Source of the DNA: Kingdonia uniflora
Taxonomy: Eukaryota; Streptophyta; Magnoliopsida; Ranunculales; Circaeasteraceae
Assembly (NCBI GenBank): GCA_014058105.1
Contig: JACGCM010000376.1
Location: 62,001 to 126,000 of the forward strand
Reading direction: 5' to 3'
DNA length: 64,000 bases
The position numbers and the translations under genes were made by a program. The notes beneath the pieces were generated by a model that made no database searches, was not told where the DNA came from, and worked only from the letters and a program-made list of their open reading frames with translations. Below are positions 1 through 9,894 of the stretch, piece by piece (the first letter of the stretch is position 1; the number at the start of each line of letters is the position of its first letter).

Positions 1-38
1 AAATTGGTCTTGATTCCTCTAAACATGCCCGGACACCA

Positions 39-462
39 ATGAGCACTACTACAAAATTGAGTAAGGACTCTACAGGTACTGATGTAGATTCAAAGATATA
101 CAGGAGCATGATAGGAAGCTTATTGTATCTTACAGCTAGTCGACCAGACATTGTGTTCAGTATTTGCATATGTGCACGTTATCAGGCAAGTCCTAAGGAA
201 TCCCACTTTCACGCTGTTAAACATACCATTCGATATGCGCCTGGGACTTGTAATGTCACTTTATTGTGATAATACAAGTGCAATCAACATTTCCAAGAAT
301 CCTGAACAACATTCGCGGACCAAGCACATTGACATCCGATTTCACTTTATTCGAGACCTTGTTGAGCAGAAGATTGTAATTGTGGAGTATGTTTGTACGG
401 AGAACCAACTTGATGATCTCTTCACCAAACCTTTGAATATTATTCGGCTTGAAAATCTTTGA
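39..462 (+). pseudogene. Ty1/copia pol fragment (end of reverse transcriptase and RNase H), internally deleted
   Basis: Two overlapping frames read as the C-terminal part of a copia polyprotein. The first holds SKIYRSMIGSLLYLTASRPD (the end of the RVT_2 domain), the second CDNTSAINISKNP, RTKHIDIRFHFIRD and LDDLFTKP (end of RNase H). The usual 100 or so residues between them, including the DSD(W/Y)AG RNase H start, are missing and the frame shifts near position 245. The upstream gag, integrase and most of the RT lie outside the window or are lost. This is a dead copy; the family call is secure, the lineage is not. Confidence 0.9.
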
Positions 463-1797
463 TACGCTATTGGTGTTTGTTCAATTTCCTAAATCCCTCT
501 GGTCCTTCTGTCTGTGGTGTCGCTATCTTGTGGATATTGTCAGGTATATGTCATATCTTTTACTCTTACTGACTATCTTCTTTGTTTTGCACTTAGCCTA
601 TTGAGCTTTGCATATGCATGTATGGAAATTATTTTTGTGTTTTATATTCATTTAATGCTTAAGTTACTTGGCATCACTTATTCGTCACGAGGTTCAACTG
701 TCTCTGACTTTCAGTATATGTAGAAATCTTGAGGGGCTATGAAGAGACTTTATTACCTAACATTATGTGAGGATCTAGCATTTTGTTATAGCGTTGAGTG
801 TTATTAAATAAATTCTTTCCAGCAAACTCTCTATTTATTTCTGATCTCATTATTTAATGCATTTAGTCAATTGTTGGTGGTGATATATATTTCAAGTTAA
901 AATACTAAAGCATTTTCTCTACTTGATTTGAGGCGAAACGAGATATTGCACAAGTCTTAGGACATGATTTTAGGCATTTTTATTTGCTCCTATTTTGACC
1001 TTTTAGCATCTAACCTAAAATCGTTAATTCACTTGCTACCCATTGAGCCTAAATAAGCCATTTTTTTTATTCGCAAAATTCTTGGTTTAACCTTTTGTTC
1101 AGAGGACAGGAAGTAATACAATCTGAAGGGTGATGAGTGTATGAGTGCTGCTTAGGAGAATGTTTTTGTTACAACAAAGTGTATATTCAAAGAGTGCCAG
1201 AAAATGTGTTGATAACAACAATGGAGGTGATCACAAAAAAAAACAAAAAAAAAACAAAAAAAAAAAGGAAAAAAAGAAAGAGGAAAGGAGGTGTATTGAT
1301 AACAACAATGGAGGTGGAAGTTCTTTTTGTCCTCAGAATGCCAGCAAAACACATTTTTCCTCACTAGCCTACCTTTGCCTTCATTACAACCTTAAAAGTC
1401 CTAGTTGATTCTATGTCTAGTGCAATCGAGATTAGTAGAGATGATAGTTTAAAAATCTATGGTACTTAACTTGACACCACCAAAATAATTGATATTCCTT
1501 CCATGAGATCTTCAGTAAAATGGTGCCGCTTTCGTGAATTGTGAATTTTTAATTTCATTACTCATATTCATATTCCCTAAGAGTGATTACTAGTAAATTC
1601 TCAGTGACTTTGAGTGACCAACCATGAGAGGCCTAGGTTGAATCATGTTTCTAATATAGTGCTCTTCGTATGCCTACTTGTCAGGACTTTGTTTGGACTA
1701 CACACATACACACCGAGTTCTTTTGCATTATTTAGTGTATATCTCTATAATATTCTCTATCGTGTATCTACTATGCTTATAAATATGATTGCATATA
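463..1797. other. No gene seen; probable 3' untranslated part of the copia element
   Basis: AT-rich sequence with no convincing exon. An A-rich tract with short G interruptions at about 1236-1290 produces lysine-rich open frames that are composition artefacts. The stretch lies between the end of pol and a purine tract. Confidence 0.5.
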
Positions 1798-1810
1798 TTG
1801 AGGGGGAGTG
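1798..1810 (+). other. Polypurine tract of copia type
   Basis: TTGAGGGGGAGTG is the typical plus-strand primer tract of plant copia elements; the same motif stands in front of the 3' LTR of the copia element at 62.6 kb. It may mark the start of an LTR of the element whose pol ends at 462, but I could not find the other end of such an LTR. Confidence 0.5.
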
Positions 1811-2677
1811 TGTCTGTCAGTCTTGCTTTTCTTTTCTTGCTCTCTGTGTTTGTTTCTGCTACTCAGTGATTTTGGATGAGTTTTTCTTTTCTTTCATCCA
1901 TTTCGTCTTTTTCATCCATTACTTCCTTTGGTTCATCCATTTCCAAACTGCATTGTATTTTTTTTGGAAAAGATTTTGTTTCGTTCGAACGACTTCTATA
2001 GTCGTTCGAAAGAGTCTTGGGTTTAGTCGTTTTATAATCAAATTTGATTTGATTTTGTTGGTCTCTCTCTCTCTCTCTTCTTCTCCAACTACACTCCACC
2101 ATTGTTCTTCAAAGCTTGTTGTTGGGTCTTGATTAGAAGGAAATTAGCTAAAGTTGGTATCTTTTCTACTCCTTCACGTTCAATTTGACGTCTGGGTTTC
2201 AATTTGGTAAGTTTTGGTTCCCCGCACTATATGCGCCCTAGTTTTTCTTTGGTATGTTTCTTTGGACGAATTGGCTTAGACATGTATGAACAATCTCCTA
2301 AGTTGCTTATTTCATCTCTGCGATTATTGATATTGTGGGCATTGTTAGTTTTGGAATTATTTTTTTACTGTTTGGACAAGGGGATTTCTGCTGGATTGCT
2401 TGAAGAACTGATTGATTGGTGAGAAGCAATGTTCAATATCAGTGGAAAATAATTTGGGATTGGAGTTGGGATTGATCATTACAGGTTTTGGGGTAAAATT
2501 GTGATTGTTTGGGTTCCCCTGCTTAACCGTGTTGGTTAAGTTTGAGGAGGTGGTGGTATTGTTTTCGTGCAGGTGTTGGAGGGTTCGTGGTTTCAGTAGG
2601 TGTGCATTTCTTGATTGCTATTGGGTTGGATATACACTTGAGACTATTTGTTACAATAGCTTACCCTTTTTGATCAA
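1811..2677. other. No gene seen; LTR- or leader-like sequence
   Basis: T-rich sequence with a CT microsatellite near 2063-2080 and a perfect 12-bp palindrome TCGTTCGAACGA at 1981-1992. No exon with recognisable protein similarity. It precedes the ATG of the 380-codon ORF and may be its leader. Confidence 0.4.
1981..1992. repeat. Palindrome TCGTTCGAACGA, first of seven exact copies
   Basis: Exact 12-bp palindromes stand at 1981, 4586, 4689, 26541, 26592, 28040 and 28091; weaker forms lie beside several of them (for example at 2001 and 28020). All are in LTRs or flanking parts of two LTR elements. Confidence 0.9.
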
Positions 2678-3820
2678 ATGGCACCTAAGCAACGGACCGG
2701 TACCAAGAGTTCACGCTCTGACAATATAGGTATTCTTGATGGCCAAAGGGTTGGTGCTAACCCGGCATATTGGGCTATGGAAAAAGGGTTTAAAGATCGA
2801 CCATTTGTGAAAGAACAGGTCGTCGACATCAAAAGTATTTCTGAGGTGAATGATGGCTATGCTCGAGTTTTTGCGAAGTTTAAAGAAAGAAATTGGACCA
2901 AGATTCTTACTTCGTCTGGAAAGGTCTATCCGAGGATTGTTCGACTATTCTATGCTACTCTGCAACTTGAGCATATCCGTACTCTGTATAGTCGTACATT
3001 CTCCGTCACTATTGATGGCTCTACATACACAGTCACTAGGGATAGTATTTACGCTATTTTGGGTTTCCGTTCTTCTCAGTGCATTGCGGTTCCAAGATGT
3101 ATTTGGCCAGCATCGTATTATCCTTGGCCTGCTATTACTTCTGAGGGGGAGTTCGAGGAGGATGGGGTTCCTATTCTTCATGATTTGCATATTATGGTGA
3201 TTGACATCACGGCTCAGTATTGTCTGTATACTGGATCAGGTATTGTCTCCAAAAAGATGTTAGATGATGAGTTTCGCCTGGTCCACAACATAACTATTAC
3301 AAATATCGTTCTGCGTTCTCAAAAGAATGAACTCTCTGAGCGGATGAAGGTCTTTCTTTATGCCTTCATGAATGATATTGAGATAGATCTACCTAATGTC
3401 ATTCTTGAGGAGATGATTGATGCTAGCACCAAAATGGCGACCAGGAGTTCATTACCGTTTGCTCGACTTATTATGGCAATTCTTACTGCGGCTGGCTACA
3501 AAATATTCCCTAATGAACCTGAGGATACAAAAACTAAAAAATTAGATGCGAGTAATTGTCACAAGAGTGCATCTCATCTTCCTTCTGTGCTACCTTCTGC
3601 GCCTGTCCCTCCAGGTGAGCACATCGGTTCTTCTAGCTCAGCGGCACAACCTCAGGAGGTGTTTTCTATTCTGAGTATTAGGAGCATGCTTCAGACCATG
3701 ACGACCAAGTTGGGTGATATTGAGGGTCGTCTGGAGAGTATTGAGGAGCACCTGGAGACTCTTGAGACAGAGGTTAGGGGCCTTCATCCTGTTAAGGAGT
3801 CACATGGTTTTGTATTTTAG
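2678..3820 (+). CDS. Putative plant transposon-domain protein, 380 codons, uninterrupted
   Basis: The ORF is open from ATG at 2678 to TAG at 3820. Its central part (about residues 60-200) contains LYSRTFSVTIDGSTYTVTRD followed by SIYAILGF, the pattern of the 'putative plant transposon protein' domain, found in many plant proteins and in extra ORFs of LTR elements. The tail is Ser/Pro-rich (about 300-330) and then a short coiled coil with IEGRLESIEEHLETLE-type heptads (about 350-370), suggesting oligomerisation. No transposase catalytic motif and no signal peptide are visible. It lies between a decayed copia pol and a purine tract plus LTR, so it is most likely the extra 3' ORF of that retroelement. 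That it stayed open while pol decayed is notable. The biochemical function is unknown. Confidence 0.7.
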   Translation: MAPKQRTGTKSSRSDNIGILDGQRVGANPAYWAMEKGFKDRPFVKEQVVDIKSISEVNDGYARVFAKFKERNWTKILTSSGKVYPRIVRLFYATLQLEHIRTLYSRTFSVTIDGSTYTVTRDSIYAILGFRSSQCIAVPRCIWPASYYPWPAITSEGEFEEDGVPILHDLHIMVIDITAQYCLYTGSGIVSKKMLDDEFRLVHNITITNIVLRSQKNELSERMKVFLYAFMNDIEIDLPNVILEEMIDASTKMATRSSLPFARLIMAILTAAGYKIFPNEPEDTKTKKLDASNCHKSASHLPSVLPSAPVPPGEHIGSSSSAAQPQEVFSILSIRSMLQTMTTKLGDIEGRLESIEEHLETLETEVRGLHPVKESHGFVF

Positions 3821-4416
3821 TCTGATTCTGGAGATGACTGACTACATAGGGAGCCTTTGCTAGATTTGTTTAGTTCTCCATCTGCTCTCCATTTTGGTTT
3901 CTTGTGTCTATTTTTTTTTTCTCTTTGAGATTCTATTTTTTGTTGTTGTTTTGAGAGCATGTGAGATAGGAGCTTTTGTACTAACTCTACCAGTTTATCT
4001 AGTACTACCTTTTGTTTATCTCTTAATTAGTTATCTCTAATTTATTTTCTTTCAGATAGTTGTTTGTAGTTGTTTGGTTGTTTCTTCCGTGACAAATTGG
4101 GAGAGGACAGTGTTTCCATAACTGGCTTGCAAACGCTTCTCTGGATGTATATTTTTTTTTTAGTTTGTCTGTGTGACTATCTTTTAAGTTTCTTTTTCCA
4201 CATATATCATAAACGTGTTTGCTGAGTGTGCATATATTCAATCACACTATCTGATGAAAACAGGGTTGTAAGACGATATTATTCCTAGAAGAGGTCCAGC
4301 GATTGAACCAATTCAGAAAGGGGTGGTGTCTTTCTAAGGTCTAGATACTCTTTGTTGCTGGGAAGTACTACAGAGTAGTGTGTTCGTCTTAGTCTTTATT
4401 TGTCACGAAATGAACC
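3821..4416. other. No gene seen; 3' untranslated part of the retroelement
   Basis: T-rich sequence between the stop of the 380-codon ORF and a purine tract. Nothing recognisable. Confidence 0.4.
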
Positions 4417-4427
4417 AAAGGGGAGAT
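4417..4427 (+). other. Polypurine tract before an LTR
   Basis: AAAGGGGAGAT immediately precedes sequence starting TGAAAGG, the expected TG start of a 3' LTR. Confidence 0.55.
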
Positions 4428-5190
4428 TGAAAGGTTTTATTTATTCCATTTCGTGTCTGTAAAGTCTCGAGGTTGTTTCAGTCGAAGACACTGACAAAAT
4501 GGAGATCTCTGGAGAGAAGGTAAGTATAACTCAATGATAAAGGATTAAGCTTTCTATTCAATTGTCGTTCTAACAAGTTTTATTGTCGTTCGAACGAGTT
4601 GACATATCCCCTAGTTTTTTGGCCCATAGCCAATTTTTGTTCGAACGAGTTGACATATCCCCTGGTTTTTTGGCCCATAGCCAATGTTTCGTTCGAACGA
4701 TACTTATTTTTGTTCAAATGACTCTCGGGAGAAATAGGGTTACTATTTAAAGCAAACCTTGTTTTCCTTTTCTCTCCCGGTCTTTTTGTTTCAAAAACCA
4801 ATTTTTTTTCAGAAGGCAAAAAACTCCTTTATCAGATAGTGAATTCAATATCAATCAATCCTCTTCTAATTCAGAGATTGATGTTGAATTAGTTTGACTA
4901 TACTTCCAACACATCGTTGAAGAAGGTTCTTGGTGAGAGATCAAGAAAAGCTGTTGAGAGAACATAAGAAGATTTGGTGGGAGATCAAGAAAGGTAGTTG
5001 CGAGAACAGAAGAGCGATTCTTGGTGTGAAGCTTTGGTCAGAAAAGAGATAATCTTGAGATTAGGTTATCAAGTCTGTAAGTGTAATTCAGATTAAACTC
5101 TTTTTGATTAGTGGATTTTTTTAGTTGTTGATCTCATCAACAACGACCTGTGGTTTTTCTCCTGTGTAAGGAGTTTCCACAGGGTGAACA
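4428..5190 (+). repeat. Probable 3' LTR of the copia-type element
   Basis: Begins TGAAAGG directly after the purine tract; candidate CA ends are TTTCCACA near 5181 and GGTGAACA at 5190. It contains TATA-like stretches, a 51-bp tandem repeat and two perfect TCGTTCGAACGA palindromes. No second LTR copy is in the window, so the 3' boundary is a guess. Confidence 0.5.
4588..4687 (+). repeat. Tandem duplication, 51-bp unit x2
   Basis: Two near-identical copies start at 4588 and 4639, each running from GTTCGAACGAGTTGACATAT through TTTTTTGGCCCATAGCCAA. A third GTTCGAACGA follows at 4691. The units differ by single bases (CTAG against CTGG). Confidence 0.9.
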
Positions 5191-6749
5191 ATTGCTTGTG
5201 TCTTTTAATTCATTGTCTTTATTTTTGATTGTTTATGTTCAATCCTAGATCATTGATTGATAGGAATAGTTCTGACCTAATCTATCGAAATACATTAAAT
5301 ACGAGCATATAGAATTTAAGTATTGGGTTGTTCTTTGTAATTGTAATTCCTAATCTTGTGAATTTGAGGGTCTGCTTCGGTTGTTCTTTATAATAAAAAT
5401 AAAAATACTACCAGTTATAAATTGGGTGAAGGTGGGGTTAGAGTATCTAGTGTAGGCTCTCTATAGTTAAAATAAAGAGGATGAAGTACTAAAATCCATG
5501 TTTAAGTCTCCCAAATTGGGTAGTTATTTTAGGTTTCAATACTCTCTCTCTCCTCAACAATGTAGTTATTTTAGGTTTCAATACTCTCTTTCCTCAATAA
5601 TGACAACAATGAGGAGAGAGAAAAAAAAATTGGGTAGCCACCTAGGAAAACTTTATTACTTTGAAAACTTTTTTTTAACTAAAATCAATAGTTAGAAAGT
5701 GTTTGAAAAATTTAAACTACTTTTTTTAAACATTTTTTGTTTACACGTCATACTTTTCATTTTACATAGAGTAGTTTTTGGGGAGTCTATTTGTTTGATT
5801 TTTTTAAATATTACTTTCAAACTCATCTTGCTAGCTATACTTTAGCTAGGCTACACCTGATGCTCTTAGTGCAAGTAAAAGTTGATTTGGTTGCTCAAAT
5901 TAATAAAATTTTAGGCCTCAAATTAGGCTGAACTGAACTTTTAAAGCATCCAAAGCAGCATCCCTAAACTTATTTTAGGGAGGCAAAAAGTATTAAAATG
6001 GCTTTTATAGACTCCCTATGAGACTCCCTGTCCCTATTTTTTTCTTTCTCTCTCCTCAGGACTAGGGAGTCGAGGGGAAGATTTGGTCAGCCACGTTGCC
6101 AACTTCTCAAATACGTGGAAAGGGTTTTTCTTAGGTGTAAAGCAGATTTGTGGCGGGTAAAGTATATTTTGAGAGGGAAAATACCCACGATCTAAGAAAA
6201 CCGGTCTCATCTCTTTCATCTGCAATAAATCTCCTCCCTTTTGTTCTTCTTCCTCTGACTTTAATTTTCTCCTTCTCTTGGCAGTCCTCCAAATCAGGTA
6301 AATAATCAACTTTAATTCCTTTTTTTTTTTTTTTTGCCATTTTTTTTGTGAATAGTTGATTTCTTCTTTGATGTTAAGAATTGAGGTTTTTACGTATTTT
6401 TCTCATGATTTGAAATTGTCGATTCACTCTCTTTAGATTTAGATGTTTATTATTTGGGATGCATTCATCTCTCACCATCTCTACCTTTGATTTAAATCGC
6501 AGTCTTCATCATCTTGGGTTCACGTGTGTTGGAGTTAAGCTTTTTGGTTTTACACTCTGTGTGTGTGCGTGTGTGTGTGTATCAAACTCTAATTGAATCC
6601 ATTTTGTCTAATGCAGGTGTTGGATTAAGTTGAAGAAGAGGTGAATGCGATTGGACGAATGTATTTTTACAAGTAAGGTTATTCATGTTTGCTTTCAAAT
6701 TATGTTTATTCTGATATTTTATGTTTTCTATTTATATTTTTTGTTCTAG
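5191..6749. other. No gene seen; intergenic or element-derived sequence
   Basis: AT-rich. It holds a 42-bp tandem duplication (5521-5562 and 5563-5602), a short perfect hairpin CTAGCTA/TAGCTAG near 5830-5850, and a TG microsatellite near 6560-6580. I looked here for the left edge of the gene-fragment cluster that starts at 6750 and found no clear terminal repeat. Confidence 0.5.
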
Positions 6750-6865
6750 GACTTCCAAGAAGATGGTGCTCCTATATTTCTCTTGACATCTCAAGTTGGT
6801 GGTCTTGGTCTTACACTTACTAAAGCAGATTGCGTTATTGTGGTTGATCCAGCGTGGAACCCAAG
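6750..6865 (+). pseudogene. Single exon of a SNF2/Swi2 chromatin-remodelling helicase (CHR24-like)
   Basis: After a good acceptor (TTGTTCTAG) the frame reads [20 protein letters not shown], then LTLTKAD, then [10 protein letters not shown], and stops at a donor (CAAG/GTATAC). This is helicase motif V plus the start of motif VI of Snf2 ATPases; the [13 protein letters not shown] wording fits the ERCC6-like/CHR24 group. The remaining helicase exons, including the DEGH Walker B motif, are absent on both sides, so this is one excised exon with its splice sites. The next recognisable exon on this strand belongs to a different gene (neprosin). Confidence 0.85.
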
Positions 6866-7189
6866 GTATACAACTCTTAATATTGGTGTAGCAACCATAT
6901 AGTCCTTTACTTACTGTTTAGTTAATTAAATCTCTTCAAATCAAACTAAAAATATCATACATTATAATGCACTTGTAGAGATCATGGTTGCAAAGATATT
7001 ATGAATTCATTCTTTGGATGCAGCCTACGAGTATTACATGTTACTGTTACCATCAAATAATGGTAAAGGGACAATGTTTTATAACTGATTCATTGCTACC
7101 ATTAAATGAGTCCCCACATAAATAACATGAAAACCAATGCATTTTGTACAGTATTTTATAGTATTAATATAGTGATAGATGGTGTTGGT

Positions 7190-7782
7190 ATGCATGTTGA
7201 GTTCAAGGAAAAGGCCATGTTCTTCTTACTTTTCACAATGTTTTCGCTTGTTTTGCACAGTGTGGATGTTGAAGGGGGTATTAATTTTTCGGGAGATGAG
7301 GATGATATTGAGCTGGATAAGCAACTTAAGCTTTTAAACAACCCTGTTGTCAAGACCATTAAGGTATATCGTTGCACCCATCAAATCATTTCGGGTGTTT
7401 TTATTCTCAAAACCAGGGAAAATAGTAGGTTCTCGTAAAAACTGTACAAGTCTGTGTAAGGTACAAGTCTTACTTCGACCAGAACCATTTTATGCCCTTC
7501 TATTTGCTTACAATTTTTGGGTATTCTTGTTTCCATAATGTGACCGCGTATGCGTCGTTTTATTGAGAGATTTGAACCAATGTTTGTGGTAAACTGGTAA
7601 TAGATTGCCGAGGTGTATGACAACAACAAAAACTAATTTCTTTCCGAAATCAAAAGAATTTCACAGCTCATGTGTTTCATCTGCGTTATAAAAAAGACTC
7701 ATTTATAGGTTTGGTTTATTTTGTAGACAGAGCACAGTGCCATATTTGATTGTGTGGATATTTACAAGCAACCTGCATTCAG
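7190..7782 (+). pseudogene. First two exons of a neprosin-domain protein
   Basis: Exon 1 (ATG at 7190 or 7217, donor after 7363) encodes a hydrophobic leader MFFLLFTMFSLVLHSV and then DKQLKLLNNPVVKTIK, the neprosin activation-peptide signature. Exon 2 (7727-7782) encodes AIFDCVDIYKQPAF, which directly follows that motif in neprosin (DUF239) proteins. Neprosins are secreted glutamic-type prolyl endopeptidases in some plants; the catalytic domain is missing here. Start, leader and splice sites are intact but the sequence breaks off after exon 2. Confidence 0.85.
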
Positions 7783-7839
7783 GTATTGCTGAAAAATCAC
7801 TCCATTCAGGTATTGCTGAAAAATCACACCATTCAGGTA
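7776..7839 (+). repeat. 27-bp tandem repeat made from an exon-donor junction
   Basis: CATTCAGGTATTGCTGAAAA recurs at 7776 and 7803, and its first part again at 7830. The unit contains the neprosin exon-2 splice donor (CAG/GTATT), so the donor is present two to three times in a row. Confidence 0.85.
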
Positions 7840-8311
7840 ATTCATGAGATCAACTTATGCTCTTCAAAATCTATGTACTTCATCTTTTGGTAGAAGCAAA
7901 TATCTGGATATTTCTGGTTAACTTTTGGAGATAATAAGATGAAGAGTACTCTTTAGTCAGAACCGAATTTGCTTGTAAACTAATGTACATGATTTCGGTT
8001 ACTCTTCTCACATATGCTTGTAAACTAATGTACATGATTTATTGTTTCAAACATAAAGTTATCATAACTTAACCTCCTCCAACTTCATCTCTCTTTAGTC
8101 AGAATTGATATGTGAGAATCAATTCTTTTAAGTACTCTTTTTAATCAGTAAGATGTATCCTCGAAGACTTACTACCCAGCCATTGATTTTCAAAGCTTCT
8201 TGAAGATTGAAATTGTTCTTTTACAATATTATAGGAGAGTTGGATAGATACTCAATATACTTATAATTATGTTTTATATCCCTTCAACATTTTACTTTAA
8301 TTTTTCTACAG

Positions 8312-8642
8312 TTGCGAGGGAAGGTGCATGAGATCTTTTCATGCATTGATAGGAACTGGGGCAGACTCACACTGTAATACACTTGGATTTTCTAGAGCTC
8401 AATTAGAGGTTTGTTCCTTTGTGATTTTTATATTTTATTTTCACTTTGCTTTCATAATAGAAGAAGTATGTTCTAAACTCCTAATATTTGGAAGCCAAAG
8501 ATAAAATGATCAGTTGCCTTTACAATATATATGGTGTTTTCAGGTTGTCAAGAAATTTTTGTGTCTCAACTGTAGATATAAGATTCACACATGCTATGCT
8601 TGTGGAAAGCTGGGTTCTTCCGATAAATCTTCTGGTGCGGAG
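8312..8642 (+). pseudogene. Two consecutive exons of an EDM2-like PHD-finger protein
   Basis: Exon A (8312-8408, acceptor CTACAG) reads CEGRCMRSFHA, then GADSHCNTLGFSRAQLE. Exon B (8544-8642, acceptor TTTTCAG, donor GTATGC) reads VVKKFLCLNCRYKIHTCYAC followed by GKLGSSDKSSGAEV. These are adjacent blocks of the composite PHD region of ENHANCED DOWNY MILDEW 2 and its paralogues, which bind histone marks and control transcript processing and silencing. Only this part is present; the frame is open across both exons, so the copy is fairly young. It is the third unrelated gene in the cluster that starts at 6750. Confidence 0.85.
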
Positions 8643-9251
8643 GTATGCAAGGTTGCACACATTTATAGTTTTATTTATATTTTAAATATATAGAAAAAAT
8701 TATTTTGTAGCTAATTCTCTGTTGTCCTATTTGTTTCTGGTTACTCTATGATTTAATACCTGTTCATTCAAAAAAAAAATCTCCATTTTAATTTATAAAG
8801 AATGCATGTTTTCCATGATCCTTGACTATTCTCTTAGTAAAAGAAAGCATCATAGTCAATTTCTATGGAGAATGTATGTTTTCTGTGATTCTTTATTGAA
8901 ATCCTATCGTCAACCATCTCCTGCATTAAAGACATCATAGTCATTCTTTACATTTGTTGCTTCCACAAAGGGAAATTGGTTAGATATATATTTCATATCT
9001 ATCACGATGGAGCAATCCATTTGAACCCAAATCTCACTTTCCACCTTAATATATAATCTTTCTTTATCTCTCTCACATCACGTGACTCATGGACAACTTT
9101 TTCATTAACGACAACAAGGGTTTCTACTTTCAGAAAAAAAATAAAAAAAAATCTAAAAGATCAACCATCATCATTCAACATTACAAATAAAAATAGAGAA
9201 AATCTCTACCCTAAATCAGATAGTAGTAGTACCAAATCAAATCATCGAGAT
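8643..9251. other. No gene seen
   Basis: AT-rich sequence between the EDM2 fragment and the 3' end of the arabinogalactan-protein gene. It probably contains the 3' untranslated region of the latter. A degenerate repeat around AGAATG(C/T)ATGTTTTC occurs at about 8800 and 8870. Confidence 0.5.
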
Positions 9252-9620
9252 CTACATCAACAACGACGCCGCGATCACACAAATCACACCAGATCCAACC
9301 ATCGTCACTCTATTCAAACCTGCACCGTTCTTCGGAGGACTACCGACGGGAGTACTACCGTCAGGAGAAAGCGCGATTGATGGAGAAGGAGAAACTGTAG
9401 GTGGCGCCGGAGGTGATTCGGCAGTAACCGGAGACGGTGATGGCGATGTGACTGATGAAGTCGGTGGAGTAGTTATCGACGGCGAAGGAGCTGACGCAAC
9501 TGGAGATGGCGTCGGCGCTGGCAATTTGGTTGGTGGTGATGTTGGCGCGGCAGATGGTCCTTGTGCGACGGTGGATCCGATCAACATCATGAGAGCAACA
9601 ATGGCGGATGAGGAGACCAT
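9252..9620 (-). CDS. Classical arabinogalactan protein, GPI-anchored, 122 aa
   Basis: The ORF runs from the ATG at 9620 to 9252 without intron. Residues 1-19 form a signal peptide (MVSSSAIVALMMLIGSTVAQ). Residues 20-95 are rich in Pro, Ala, Ser and Thr with SP, AP and TP pairs (PTKLPAPTPSPVASAPSPS), the substrate for proline hydroxylation and arabinogalactan addition. The last ~25 residues (NRVTMVGSGVICVIAASLLM at the end) form the hydrophobic GPI-attachment signal. Length and layout match plant classical AGPs, which sit on the outer plasma membrane and in the wall. G+C is higher than in the surroundings. A TATA-like motif lies about 50 bp upstream. A 70-bp piece of its start and leader is repeated at 46.72 kb. 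Confidence 0.9.
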   Translation of the reverse strand: MVSSSAIVALMMLIGSTVAQGPSAAPTSPPTKLPAPTPSPVASAPSPSITTPPTSSVTSPSPSPVTAESPPAPPTVSPSPSIALSPDGSTPVGSPPKNGAGLNRVTMVGSGVICVIAASLLM

Positions 9621-9665
9621 GGTTGTTTCTCTTTCTAAGTAAGGTCGAGCTTTTCAGAGAGAGAG

Positions 9666-9676
9666 TATAATATATA
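9666..9676 (-). promoter_or_regulatory. TATA-box-like element of the AGP gene
   Basis: TATATATTATA on the minus strand, about 50 bp upstream of the AGP start codon and next to a CT-rich leader. This would give a very short 5' untranslated region. Placement is by motif only. Confidence 0.45.
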
Positions 9677-9894
9677 GCGGAGAGTGATGTTGGCTAACCT
9701 CATCCCACCATGTATTGTCATTATTAGCTTTTGGACTATGAAACACCACCAGTTGTAATCGTTAGCTCTTTTTAAAATATCAAAATTACTATTATTATTT
9801 TGTTTTAAGTTTTAATTAAAAAATTCACAAATTAAATAATTATCTAGTTTAAATATCCACGTAGACTAAAAAAATCTATGTCGGCATTTCTTAG

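Noticed and set aside
1137..1408. Lysine-rich open frames on both strands
   Set aside because: Produced by an A-rich tract with short interruptions; no conserved motif and overlapping frames in all phases.
5829..5850. Helitron 3' hairpin (CTAGCTA/TAGCTAG) as border of the 6.7-kb cluster
   Set aside because: No CTRR end at the right distance and wrong side for the plus-strand cluster; treated as chance palindrome.
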